Below are positions 16,915-26,229 of a stretch of DNA of 64,000 bases, piece by piece. The position numbers and the translations under genes are program-made. Within the stretch, counting starts at the first letter, position 1; each line of letters begins with the position of its first letter. This DNA comes from a virus. The stretch covers positions 1 through 64,000 of the IMG/VR virus record IMGVR_UViG_3300042554_001257. One strand, written 5' to 3'. Below the pieces are notes generated by a model. The model made no database searches. It had not been told where the DNA came from and was given only the letters and a program-made list of their open reading frames with translations.

Positions 16915-17295
16915 CTAGAAGAGACCAAGAACATTGGTTTGTAAAGTAGTTCCCGATGCTATTCTAAAAGTCGCACCAGAAGCAACTACAATATCTGATG
17001 CTCTTGTGAATGCTACACTACCTTCATCAGATCCAACTTCAACACTTATAGAAGTTCCAGCAGCAATCCTAAGTTCCTTTGGAGTCTTAAAGACCTGAAA
17101 GAGTGGTGATGATTGACTTGGTGAAAGTGCTGTTGCAAATCCACTCACACCACTAAGTTGAGATCCATCACCAACAAATGAAGTAGCAGTTACAACACCA
17201 GCAAAAGTTGCACCAGAACCAACAATACCACCCGTAAAATTCAACGGGTCTTCAAGTGAGTTACCACCTACTTTTGTGATTCTTGAAAGTGCCAT
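16915..17295 (-). CDS. Fibre-like protein (126 aa)
   Basis: Contains 'VVTATSFVGDGSQLSGVSG', the commonest cyanophage fibre repeat, and a terminal 'SDIVVASGATFRIASGTTLQTNVLGLF'. In an operon with 17297-17623 (1-nt gap). Confidence 0.65.
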   Translation of the reverse strand: MALSRITKVGGNSLEDPLNFTGGIVGSGATFAGVVTATSFVGDGSQLSGVSGFATALSPSQSSPLFQVFKTPKELRIAAGTSISVEVGSDEGSVAFTRASDIVVASGATFRIASGTTLQTNVLGLF

Positions 17296-17296
17296 A

Positions 17297-17623
17297 TCAG
17301 GTCATCTCCAAGATAGTCAGAGCAACATCAATACTATTATTTGTGTCACTCTGAACCGTAAGAGTATCTGTTGCTTCTAATACAATCTTATTTCCCTGCA
17401 TAAACTCCAAAGTTGATCCCTGTGGAATGGGAACATTTTTGAGAAGTTTAATACTATCCGAACTTACTCTACTTACACCTACACCAACATTAATACCAGA
17501 ACCAGAAGTATTCGCAAGTGTGATTCCAATTACCGTTGTTGTAGTTGCTGCTGGAACAGTATAAACCGAAACCGTAGTCACTCCTACGTTTGCCTTCGTT
17601 TTGAGTTTGAATACGTTCGCCAT
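17297..17623 (-). CDS. Small beta-rich structural-type protein (108 aa)
   Basis: 'TTVSVYTVPAATTTTVIGITLANTSG' then 'PIPQGSTLEFMQGNKIVLEATDTLTVQSD' and 'ALTILEMT'. Closest in layout to 26230-26571 ('VGIYTAPVGYSGIILLAQAAN', 'LPIPANDSTNLLFGKLILETGDSIQI'). In T4-like cyanophages such proteins sit between fibre genes; function unknown. Confidence 0.65.
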   Translation of the reverse strand: MANVFKLKTKANVGVTTVSVYTVPAATTTTVIGITLANTSGSGINVGVGVSRVSSDSIKLLKNVPIPQGSTLEFMQGNKIVLEATDTLTVQSDTNNSIDVALTILEMT

Positions 17624-17628
17624 TTATA

Positions 17629-18399
17629 CTATCCGAATACAATGGAATAAATCAAAGCGTCATCAAGAACGCTACGACCATTAACTCTATAAGTTCCTGA
17701 GATATTTATATCCCCTCCAACATCCAGTTTATACGCTGGTTGGACGCTATTAATACCAACACTGCCAGTTGAAGGAATAAAAACAAATCCAGTTGATGCA
17801 ATACCAACCGAACTTACACCAGTATTATTCGCAAATGTTGGATATACAGGAGATGCCGTTAAATCCTGAGGAATAACATTAAAAGCATTAACCCCTATAA
17901 GGTTAGAACCATCACCATAGAATGCAACAGCACTGACAATGCCGGTAGGACCGTACATCGTAATTGCAGATCCAACTTGCAATGTTGATTGCGGATTGGT
18001 TGTCCCAATACCCAAGTTTCCGGGATTCGGAACAAATACAATCTTATTAGTTGAAATACCAACCGAAGTTACACCAGTATTATTCGCAAAGGTTGGATAT
18101 ACTGGTGAAGATGTTAGATCTTGGTTAATGACATTGAATGCATTAACCCCTATAAGATTAGAACCATCACCATAATAGACAACAGTTGTGATTCCAGGTT
18201 GAGAAGAAGTTACAATACCTGAGGATGTAACTTTAACCTGATCAAGTATTACATCACCAACAACGTGAAGTTTTGCCTGTGGATTTGTGGTCCCGATGCC
18301 GACATAGGGAGTCGCTGTCGTAGCAATACCAATATTTCTATTGGAGTCGTCTACTATTATAAAACCAGCAACCTGTGACAGCTCCCTATTATTTGCCAT
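17629..18399 (-). CDS. Fibre-like repeat protein (256 aa)
   Basis: Two copies of a ~65-residue unit with 'VGIGTTNPQAKLHVVGDV', 'YYGDGSNLIGVNAFNV', 'PVYPTFANNTGVTSVGI'. The same unit, nearly identical at DNA level, occurs in the 1269-aa protein at 22412-26221, so the two genes can recombine. C-terminus: 'YRVNGRSVLDDALIYSIVFG'. Structural role inferred. Confidence 0.7.
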   Translation of the reverse strand: MANNRELSQVAGFIIVDDSNRNIGIATTATPYVGIGTTNPQAKLHVVGDVILDQVKVTSSGIVTSSQPGITTVVYYGDGSNLIGVNAFNVINQDLTSSPVYPTFANNTGVTSVGISTNKIVFVPNPGNLGIGTTNPQSTLQVGSAITMYGPTGIVSAVAFYGDGSNLIGVNAFNVIPQDLTASPVYPTFANNTGVSSVGIASTGFVFIPSTGSVGINSVQPAYKLDVGGDINISGTYRVNGRSVLDDALIYSIVFG

Positions 18400-18419
18400 T
18401 AGAAAGTTATCTTTCTAGT

Positions 18420-18426
18420 TATTTAT
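18420..18426 (-). promoter_or_regulatory. Late-type promoter element ATAAATA
   Basis: ATAAATA 20 nt before ATG 18399. Confidence 0.5.
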
Positions 18427-18444
18427 TGAACTTCTTTACCCGTA

Positions 18445-19164
18445 TCATTCCAAAATATGATGAGGTACAAATGGCATTTCTGATTTAACACCAGAGATCA
18501 AATCCTTAATATCATCATACTGATTGCACAGATCATCTTCAACAATTCCATAAGATGGATATAAGGTTTTTACTTCTCCTAAATTTGCAATTTCAGTTTC
18601 ATTAATTGAAGTTTTTTTTCCAAGAAGTCCGAATGATTTCACATAGAAATTAGAAAGATCAAAGTTTTTTACCCTATCAATTTCAAAGTAATCACAAACA
18701 ATATCAATAGTTTCTTTCTTGTTGCCCAAAAAAGAATTTGTCTCTATCCATAATATTTCAGGAGTATCACTTATCCATTGAATAATATTCAACCATATAA
18801 AAACAATTTTTTCCAAATCACTATCAAACTGATATTCTTTCAATGACGGATGACAATGATTTAGATGATACTCATACTTCGTAGATACTATATTATCAAT
18901 ATAATTTGATGTCTTAATCTTATATAAGTGATGCTTTAATTTCCTATACAGGAATACTTTTTTTCCAGTAAGATGTCCAGAATAGTGACATAAAGAACTT
19001 TGAAACTTTATGACAGTATTATCGGTTAATTCTTCAATCAGTTTATCATTCTGTATGAGATTATGAATCCAAGACGGTTCAGCATATACAACTGTAGAAT
19101 TTGCAAGCAACGTTGCCATTAAAGTAGAACCACAATGAGACGTATGATATATTTGATTAATCAT
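18445..19164 (-). CDS. Sulfotransferase-like P-loop protein (239 aa)
   Basis: The N-terminus 'IYHTSHCGSTLMATLLANS' matches the 5'-phosphosulfate-binding loop of sulfotransferase-family proteins (T-S-x-x-G-S-T-L), followed by 'VYAEP' and an 'NTVIKFQSS' strand. It overlaps the start of the 2OG oxygenase gene by 8 nt; in bacteria similar sulfotransferase-like and oxygenase genes are often neighbours. Sulfation or another group transfer cannot be proven from sequence. Confidence 0.5.
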   Translation of the reverse strand: MINQIYHTSHCGSTLMATLLANSTVVYAEPSWIHNLIQNDKLIEELTDNTVIKFQSSLCHYSGHLTGKKVFLYRKLKHHLYKIKTSNYIDNIVSTKYEYHLNHCHPSLKEYQFDSDLEKIVFIWLNIIQWISDTPEILWIETNSFLGNKKETIDIVCDYFEIDRVKNFDLSNFYVKSFGLLGKKTSINETEIANLGEVKTLYPSYGIVEDDLCNQYDDIKDLISGVKSEMPFVPHHILE

Positions 19165-19804
19165 TTGCTTCTATGCCATCCACATGTATTCCAAAAAAAT
19201 GAGATACGCAATATCTACCATACCCTGAATAGTAATCAGAATCTTCTATTGATACATTCTTAACTCCGTGCTCAATATATGATGGTAATAGAATCAAACT
19301 ATTGTTCATACATTGAAACTCATAATCATCATACTCTGGAAAATAAAGTTCTCCACCAGAAAACTTTCTTGGTTCTTTATGAAAGTAACTAAACGCTAAA
19401 AAGTCGTGTCTGATATCTGTGTGTGGTTCATAATAATCGCCATCATGATAATATCTTACCTTTGTTCTACAATAATTAATATGATTTATTCTTTTATGTT
19501 GTGGAAATTTATCATAGAAAATATTCAAAAATCCGTGATTGAATAATTTTTGAGTTACGGTTATAATATTAGAAAGATTTTTATCGGCATAGACAGTATC
19601 CAGACATAAAGATCTGGATTTTGTCATAAATTCTTGTGTCTCAAAATTCCACGCCCCATGATGCTGACCAGGATCATAAAGTTTTCCAGGTTTTGTGAGG
19701 AACTTTAATTCTTCCCAAATCAATTCTAGTTCTTCGTCAGTGTAAAAATTTTCAATAATCAAATGTGGAAATGGATCTTTTAAAATATTAATTCTTCTTT
19801 CCAT
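19157..19804 (-). CDS. 2OG-Fe(II) oxygenase (215 aa)
   Basis: Start taken at ATG 19802-19804 (MERRINILKDPFPHLIIENF), which has the usual 'FPHLIIENFYTDEE' opening of P4H-type enzymes. Metal-site motif 'GDYYEPHTDIRHDFLAFSYF' (HxD), 'FSGGELYFPEYD', distal His in 'LLPSYIEHGVKNV' and the 2OG Arg in 'YGRYCVSHFFG'. Substrate unknown. Separate from the oxygenase trio at 11.7-13.7 kb. Confidence 0.8.
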   Translation of the reverse strand: MERRINILKDPFPHLIIENFYTDEELELIWEELKFLTKPGKLYDPGQHHGAWNFETQEFMTKSRSLCLDTVYADKNLSNIITVTQKLFNHGFLNIFYDKFPQHKRINHINYCRTKVRYYHDGDYYEPHTDIRHDFLAFSYFHKEPRKFSGGELYFPEYDDYEFQCMNNSLILLPSYIEHGVKNVSIEDSDYYSGYGRYCVSHFFGIHVDGIEAND

Positions 19805-19841
19805 AATATACCATCTATTCAAATCATTATATCATACTAAA

Positions 19842-20285
19842 TCAACTTTCTGCGTTCCAGGGTCTCCATCCTTCTGAACCTTCAACAAGATCCCAAGTTA
19901 AAGTTTCTTCATTCCACAAATATCTAAAAGTATCTACTGGTTTTTGAACAGGAGCGACAAATCTATTTCTTTCTGTGCTCCAAACCCAAGAAGGAAATTT
20001 TGGCGGCAATGCATAAGTATCATATTCTTCAAGGTAAACATACCCTGGCGAAACAAAAGCATCTCTTTCTGGATCGTAAGTATCTCCTATTGCAGCATAC
20101 TTATATCTAAATTTGTTATTATAAGATGTCTGTATCCAGTTTCTATCTTGACCATACAAATTTTTACAAAACTGAATTCCTACTTGTTCAGATTCATTTC
20201 CATTCTCATCAAGAATATCATCATTTGAAATGACAACTACTTGTGTTACTACGTTATTTTGATCTAATTCTGCGAAATGTGCCAT
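19842..20285 (-). CDS. 'MAHFAELD' family protein, copy 3 (147 aa)
   Basis: Third paralogue of the family at 2336-2758 and 2796-3194: MAHFAELDQNNVVTQVVVIS, 'VGIQFCKNLYG', 'WIQTSYNNKFRYKYAAIG', 'KFPSWVWSTERN', 'RYLWNEETLTWDLVEG'. It has an extra ~10-residue insertion ('YVYLEEYDTYALPP'). Function unknown. Confidence 0.75.
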   Translation of the reverse strand: MAHFAELDQNNVVTQVVVISNDDILDENGNESEQVGIQFCKNLYGQDRNWIQTSYNNKFRYKYAAIGDTYDPERDAFVSPGYVYLEEYDTYALPPKFPSWVWSTERNRFVAPVQKPVDTFRYLWNEETLTWDLVEGSEGWRPWNAES

Positions 20286-20293
20286 TGTTATTA

Positions 20294-21157
20294 TTAATTT
20301 ACAGTAAAAGTTCCACCAGCAGTGAAGTCGTGAATCACATAATCCGTTCCAGAAACATTTGCGGTGGTAATTGTTCCACCAGTTGCTTTTGTAGTTGTTC
20401 CAGTATATCTCACAATGACTCTTCCAGATCCTCCTGATGCGGAAGTTGTATAGGAATTAGAATTTCTTGCACCACCACCAGTATTGGCAGCAGGTGAAGA
20501 AGTTGTAGTTCCATCACCATTATTTCCAATAGAAGAACTAGAAAGAGTGCCACCAGCGCCACCACCACCAAATGCAACTGTCAACGAACTACCACCTCTA
20601 AAAGTTGCCAAATCATATCCAGATCCACCAGCGGCGCCATTATTAGGTCCAGCAGTTACACCAGCACTCCCCTTTCCTCCACCACCTCCACAACCAACAG
20701 ATGACCTACTTACAAAACTACCACCGCCACCAGCATTTCCCTGCCCTGATGTTCCAGCACCACCAGAAGTAGCATGTCCACCAGATCCAGATCCACCAGG
20801 TTGACCCACTACTCCCACAGTATAGGGGGGATTGAATCCACGTGCTGTTCCATATCCACCACCGATAGCATTACTGGCACCAGTAAATGAAGTCACAGAC
20901 CCATTGTTTTTTCCGCTTCCTCCACCACCTATTGTGACTGTACTGCTACTTCCAGGATTTAAAGTTGCTGAGTAAATATACAATCCACCAGCACCTCCTC
21001 CACCTCCACCATAAACAGCGAAATCATCATCTGAAGTCGTAAACGTAGTAGATAAAGCAGCATAATCACTGTAAGTTCCACCTCCACCTGCCATCATAAG
21101 AACTTCTATATCTAATGACGTTGTTGTAGTTACAAAAAAGGTTTGAAGTATAGACAT
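20294..21157 (-). CDS. Glycine-rich adhesin-like protein (287 aa)
   Basis: 'SLDIEVLMMAGGGGTYSDYA', 'FAVYGGGGGGAGGLYIYS', 'SSTVTIGGGGSGKNNG' and 'ASGGSGRVIVRYTG' show one glycine-rich domain. It ends 'GGTITTANVSGTDYVIHDFTAGGTFTVN', the opening strand of a second domain that is missing, so it looks like a truncated two-domain adhesin. Host recognition inferred. Confidence 0.65.
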   Translation of the reverse strand: MSILQTFFVTTTTSLDIEVLMMAGGGGTYSDYAALSTTFTTSDDDFAVYGGGGGGAGGLYIYSATLNPGSSSTVTIGGGGSGKNNGSVTSFTGASNAIGGGYGTARGFNPPYTVGVVGQPGGSGSGGHATSGGAGTSGQGNAGGGGSFVSRSSVGCGGGGGKGSAGVTAGPNNGAAGGSGYDLATFRGGSSLTVAFGGGGAGGTLSSSSIGNNGDGTTTSSPAANTGGGARNSNSYTTSASGGSGRVIVRYTGTTTKATGGTITTANVSGTDYVIHDFTAGGTFTVN

Positions 21158-21158
21158 A

Positions 21159-22379
21159 TTAGGTTAATCCTCCTCCCATAATTACAAATGTATTTGAGGC
21201 AACACAAAGAATAGTAGCAACTCCTCTTTGTGCCAGAGTTCTATTTCCAGTCGTTGCTGTTCCAACAAGATACATCGTTACAGAAGTTCCTTGAGTAATT
21301 GTTTGATTACTTGAGGAATTATTGTATATAGATACCGTATCACCTACACTGAATATACCAGAGTTAACTGTAACTCCGCCAGTGGTAATAGATATATGCT
21401 TTCCAACATCTGATGCGGCAAGAATGTATGCAGAGGTTTGAGCGTTTTGTGGAACTGCACGAACATTTCCAATAGAATCATTTACAGTAGTTGCAGTAAC
21501 TACTCCAACTGAAATTCCATTAGATGTGCTGTTTCCTCTATTTGTAACTGAGTTTAAAGTATCAGTTTCAGTGTAAGAGGTTATATAAGTTGAAGAATCA
21601 ACAGATCCATCTGCTTTTAGGAATTGACTTGAAGTCCCACCAGATTTGACAAATGAAGTTGCAGTTGCAACTCCAACTGAAATTCCATTAGATGTACTAT
21701 TACCTCTTGAAGTTACATTCGCAAGTGTACTTGTTTCCGTATAAGAAGTTAAGTATGTTGAAGAATCAACAGATCCATCTGCTTTTAGGAATTGACTTGA
21801 AGTTCCACCAGATTTAATAAACGATGATGCAGTAGAAACACCAGAAACACTTAACTGATTTGTAAAAGTTGTTCCAGTAACAGTAACACCAGTTCCAATG
21901 GTTTCAAATTTTTTATTATCATTATAATAAAGTTCTACTGCACCTCCACTTACGAATTTTGCAAAGTTTTTATTTGTTGAATGTTGTTGAATATTAATAT
22001 CAGATCCTGATATGTAAAGAGATCCTGATCCAGTTTCCTCAATTCTACTATCAGTTCCATCATTATAGATTCTCAGATCATTATTATCACCAATATTTAA
22101 GTTATATCCATTTCTAACACTAATTGCACCTTCAAATGTTGAGACACCAGTTACTGTCAGACTAGTTGCAGAAACTGCTCCACCAACCACTGAGGACGAT
22201 ACTCCACTGATATTAGCATAATTTATAGTTCCTGATAGAACCACCCCAGTCAATTGACTTCCATTACCAACAAAGGAAGTTGCACTTATAATACCTGCGG
22301 TAATATTCCCACCAGAACTTATTGTGGCACCAGTTCCTACCTCAAGTCCGTTTTTGACCCTAAAATTCTGATTAGGCAA
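21159..22379 (-). CDS. Tail-fibre-like protein with tandem repeat (406 aa)
   Basis: Has 'IISATSFVGNGSQLTGVVLSG', the 'IGDNNDLRIYNDGTDSRIEETG' block and 'AVELYYNDNKKFETI'. A ~57-residue unit ('SGGTSSQFLKADGSVDSSTY', 'NRGNSTSNGISVGV') is present twice in tandem near residues 185-300. C-terminal 'NTFVIMGGGLT'. Structural role inferred. Confidence 0.7.
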   Translation of the reverse strand: MPNQNFRVKNGLEVGTGATISSGGNITAGIISATSFVGNGSQLTGVVLSGTINYANISGVSSSVVGGAVSATSLTVTGVSTFEGAISVRNGYNLNIGDNNDLRIYNDGTDSRIEETGSGSLYISGSDINIQQHSTNKNFAKFVSGGAVELYYNDNKKFETIGTGVTVTGTTFTNQLSVSGVSTASSFIKSGGTSSQFLKADGSVDSSTYLTSYTETSTLANVTSRGNSTSNGISVGVATATSFVKSGGTSSQFLKADGSVDSSTYITSYTETDTLNSVTNRGNSTSNGISVGVVTATTVNDSIGNVRAVPQNAQTSAYILAASDVGKHISITTGGVTVNSGIFSVGDTVSIYNNSSSNQTITQGTSVTMYLVGTATTGNRTLAQRGVATILCVASNTFVIMGGGLT

Positions 22380-22405
22380 GGTTCAATATCCCCTTACTTT
22401 TTAGG

Positions 22406-22412
22406 TATTTAT
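22406..22412 (-). promoter_or_regulatory. Late-type promoter element ATAAATA
   Basis: ATAAATA 26 nt before ATG 22379. Confidence 0.45.
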
Positions 22413-25400
22413 CAGACCTTAATCGCAGTAAACTTAATCTTATAACTTGTAGAAGAAGAACTTGTAGGAGTAACGAGCAGTCTCATATTACCACCAGAAA
22501 TATCTACATCAAATGAACCCAAAGAACCATTTGTATAGATGGTTCCATATTCAGTAGGATATGCCAGAGTTCCATTATGGATCGCAAGAACTTTTGTGAC
22601 GTGATAGTTACTTCCTTGCGTTGCTTGAATCATATACTCAACTGAACGATAAGAACTTGCACTCAATGTATGAATAGCAGTTTGGGATGTTGTTGAGGTT
22701 GATGCTGTTACTGTATAATCATTGACCCAATAAGATCCATCATAAGTTAGATTTTCACCTGCTGCTGGTGGAAGAGACAGATTAACATCTGAAAGATCAT
22801 CAAGAAGTGTTGCTCCACTTCCGCCACCACCTCCTCCTCCACCAGTGCTGGTTGTGTTATAAGAAACAAACTCAACAATATCATTAGCAAATGCGGGGGA
22901 GTTTAATGTAACTGATGTACCGTTAGTTGCAACATATTCACTTGCCGTCAACTTAACACCATTTACAAATACATCTAAGAAGTTTACATTATAACTGAAA
23001 CTAAATGATGATTGACCAGAAGTAGCAGTATTAATACCAGTTGTTCTAAGAGTTGGGAATGTTGCCCAAGTTACTCCAACTCCTGTCGATTGCAGATATT
23101 GTCCTGTTGTTCCTGTGGTTGATCCTGTGCTTACATAACTGTTTAGAACAATTCCATCTTTAAATGTTGATACACCAACAACAGATAGACCAGCACCAAC
23201 AATTGCACCACCATTAAATGTAGATACACCGACAACATATAGACCACCACCAACACTAACATCACTTCTTGCAGTGATGACTCCAATAGAATCAACATTG
23301 GTTACGTCTTCATAAGTTAATGTTCCCGCAATAGAAACATTACCAGTAAATGATGCAGATGTAGCACTTATGTGCCCTAAGGTAGAAATGCCAGGAGAAA
23401 CTGTAAGATTTAAGAATGTTGGTGTATCAGAAACTCTGACCGTAGCAACACCATTAGGTTGAGGATCAGCAGAAGCAATGATGTTATTGCCTCTGAAATC
23501 AAGAGTCGTAATGCTTCCAGAAGTACCTACAACAAGTCCTTCATCATATACATTAAATCCGTTCAGGATATTATTAACAGAGAAAATACCAGGAATAGAT
23601 GCCCATTCCCAAGTGCCAGTACCAGTTGCTCTTAAGATATATTGAGCACCACCAAAATCAATTCCATCTGGTGAAATCTGATTTACATCAAGTTTGTTGA
23701 TGGTTGCGATACCAGCGTTTACATCACCAACAAACTGTCTTGCAGTGGCAACACCAGAAATTAAAGTATCACCAACAACTTGTAATTTTGCTGTCGGATT
23801 TGTTGAACCAATACCAAGATTTCCAAATTCAGGAACATAACCAATTTGAGTTGGTGCAATACCAATCGAAGTAACGCCTGTGCTATTTGCAAAGGTTGGA
23901 AATACTGGTGATGATGTAATATCCTGCTGAATAACATTAAATGCATTAACACCAATCAGGTTAGAACCATCACCATAATACTTAACTGTGGTTACTCCTG
24001 GTTGTGATGATGTGACAATACCAGAAGCGATTGTAACACCATCAATAGTACCGATTCCAGATACAAATAGATTTGTAGCACTAATGATTGATGCTGGACC
24101 TGTTGCTTCAATGTCACCAACAAACTTTTGTGCTGTTATGATTCCAGTAAAGATTGCATTACCAACAACATTTAACTTAGCAATTGGATTTGTTGAACCA
24201 ATACCAAGATTTCCTGATGTGGGAACGAATCCCATCTCAGTATCGGCAATACCAATTGAAGTAACACCAATGTTATTAGCAAAGGTTGGATATACAGGAG
24301 ATGCTGATAAAACTTGATTGACAACATTAAATGCATTAACACCAATCAGGTTCGAACCGTCACCATAATACTTAACAGTTGTTACTCCTGGTTGAGAAGA
24401 AGTTACAATACCACTTGAAATTGTAACACCATCAATGGTGCCAATACCAGTATAATTGAGATTAGTGCCACTAAGATTAGTGATATTAGCATTGGTGATA
24501 GTAGCAACACCAGCATTAATATCACCAACAAATTGGCGAGCAGTGACTACACCATTGAAAATGCCATTATCAATGAATGTTACTGTTGGTTTAGTGTCAG
24601 AGGATAAATTAATTGCCTGATATCCTTGACCACTATTAATTTGACCAACACCAATAGTGCCTTGAAATGCTACATTACCAGTTCCGTCATAAACATAGAA
24701 TGCATTGGTTCCATTTGCCGACTGATAATATCCAGTGCTTGGACGGAAAGAGGAACCTGTTACAATTCCAGTCGCATTCAGTTGAGTTGTATTGAGTGTC
24801 CCATAAACGGTTGCACCAATACCAGAAGTTTCAAATGTTTTTACATTATCATAATAAAGTGCTACTGAACCATTTGAAGTAAAAACAGCAAGATTTTCTG
24901 ATGAACTGGAATTTTGAATAAAGTGTGTGCCAGCTCTGTAATAAGTGTTAGATGCATCAATGAAAAGATTTCCAGTTCCAACATCCTGAATAAAACTATC
25001 AAAACTATTATGGAATATTCTTAGGTCATTTCCATCACCAAGATATAGATTTGCATTATCGGCAAGTCTTACATTACTTCTGAATGTCGATACACCAGAA
25101 ACACTTAATTGCTTGGAGAATAAAGTATCTCCAGTAACAGTTGTAATTCCAGCAAATGTGGATACACCAGAAACATTTAAATTCCCAGTGAGAACTGCAT
25201 TACGAGCATTAAACTCATCAAAGAAAATATCATCCTTTACATAAAGATCTCCACCCACATAGAGATCGCCACCAGTTGTAGTAATACCACCATTTGAAGC
25301 GAGAGTGGTAATACCAGTTACATTTAAATTATTGGAAAGATTCAGATTAGGGGCACTGATTGTATCATCAGTAAATTGAATTCCCTTAACTGCAAAACGA

Positions 25401-26221
25401 ACTCCGTTTGGAACCAGAGTTGATCCAATACCAACTGCATAGTTAAACATCCAGGCATCGGTTGTCCCAATACCATAAGAGTTTGCACCAACCCACATTA
25501 ACTGCTTGTAGGTTGCTGGTAAACTACTAAATCCAGTAAGAGCAAGATTAACTAATGGGGAACCTTCGGTAGAAGCGATTGCAATACCGCCGTGATTAGC
25601 AGTAATATCATTTGAGACATCATTCCCAAAAGCATCAGTCGTGATACCAAGAGTAATTTCTTTGTCAAAGATTCTTAAATCCTGAGCACTAATAACTGTT
25701 GTGGTTCCACCAATACTCAGATTTCCTGCAACATAAAGATTGTTATGGAATACTGCCTGAGTATCATAAACATCAAAACCAGTCTGAACATTCAGGTTTT
25801 GAATTGTTGCAATACCAGTTACATTTAGATTATCTAATGTAGTCCCATTGACAACATCAAGACCAGCATTTGCATCAATAGATCCATTGAATGTAGAAAT
25901 ACCAGATGCTAAAAGATTTCGTGTGGTAATGTCTTCACCAATTGAAGCACCACCAGTAACATTTACACCACCAACATAAAGTTGATTCTGAACATATAAA
26001 CTATCTCTAAATGTTCCGACACCGACAAATGTAGATGCCCCACCTACATTGATATCACCAGCAATATTTGTTGACCCAACAACAAACAAAGAGTGGTTTT
26101 GTGCGTTTGTTGTTCCAATCCCAACCTTACCGATAGTCTGTAAGACTGTGCGATTCTCGGTAACTGAGGTAATACCAAGATTAAGATTCTGTTGTCTACC
26201 GCTCTTATATGGTTGGGACAT
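22412..26221 (-). CDS. Long tail-fibre-like protein (1269 aa)
   Basis: Largest gene here. It starts MSQPYKSGRQQNLNLGITSV and contains an 'IGTTNAQNHSLFVVGSTNIAGDINVGGASTF' region and several 'VSGVSTF' repeats. A 'GDGNDLRIFHNSFDSFIQDVGTGNLFIDA' block comes next, then about three near-identical units with 'TSSQPGVTTVKYYGDGSNLIG' and 'PVYPTFANNIGVTSIGI'. Near the C-terminus are 'FLDVFVNGVKLTASEYVATNG' and a Gly8 stretch before 'ATLLDDLSDVNLS'. Such long, repeat-rich proteins are virion fibre or whisker-type proteins of cyanomyoviruses. Confidence 0.75.
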   Translation of the reverse strand: MSQPYKSGRQQNLNLGITSVTENRTVLQTIGKVGIGTTNAQNHSLFVVGSTNIAGDINVGGASTFVGVGTFRDSLYVQNQLYVGGVNVTGGASIGEDITTRNLLASGISTFNGSIDANAGLDVVNGTTLDNLNVTGIATIQNLNVQTGFDVYDTQAVFHNNLYVAGNLSIGGTTTVISAQDLRIFDKEITLGITTDAFGNDVSNDITANHGGIAIASTEGSPLVNLALTGFSSLPATYKQLMWVGANSYGIGTTDAWMFNYAVGIGSTLVPNGVRFAVKGIQFTDDTISAPNLNLSNNLNVTGITTLASNGGITTTGGDLYVGGDLYVKDDIFFDEFNARNAVLTGNLNVSGVSTFAGITTVTGDTLFSKQLSVSGVSTFRSNVRLADNANLYLGDGNDLRIFHNSFDSFIQDVGTGNLFIDASNTYYRAGTHFIQNSSSSENLAVFTSNGSVALYYDNVKTFETSGIGATVYGTLNTTQLNATGIVTGSSFRPSTGYYQSANGTNAFYVYDGTGNVAFQGTIGVGQINSGQGYQAINLSSDTKPTVTFIDNGIFNGVVTARQFVGDINAGVATITNANITNLSGTNLNYTGIGTIDGVTISSGIVTSSQPGVTTVKYYGDGSNLIGVNAFNVVNQVLSASPVYPTFANNIGVTSIGIADTEMGFVPTSGNLGIGSTNPIAKLNVVGNAIFTGIITAQKFVGDIEATGPASIISATNLFVSGIGTIDGVTIASGIVTSSQPGVTTVKYYGDGSNLIGVNAFNVIQQDITSSPVFPTFANSTGVTSIGIAPTQIGYVPEFGNLGIGSTNPTAKLQVVGDTLISGVATARQFVGDVNAGIATINKLDVNQISPDGIDFGGAQYILRATGTGTWEWASIPGIFSVNNILNGFNVYDEGLVVGTSGSITTLDFRGNNIIASADPQPNGVATVRVSDTPTFLNLTVSPGISTLGHISATSASFTGNVSIAGTLTYEDVTNVDSIGVITARSDVSVGGGLYVVGVSTFNGGAIVGAGLSVVGVSTFKDGIVLNSYVSTGSTTGTTGQYLQSTGVGVTWATFPTLRTTGINTATSGQSSFSFSYNVNFLDVFVNGVKLTASEYVATNGTSVTLNSPAFANDIVEFVSYNTTSTGGGGGGGGSGATLLDDLSDVNLSLPPAAGENLTYDGSYWVNDYTVTASTSTTSQTAIHTLSASSYRSVEYMIQATQGSNYHVTKVLAIHNGTLAYPTEYGTIYTNGSLGSFDVDISGGNMRLLVTPTSSSSTSYKIKFTAIKV

Positions 26222-26229
26222 TTCTGATA

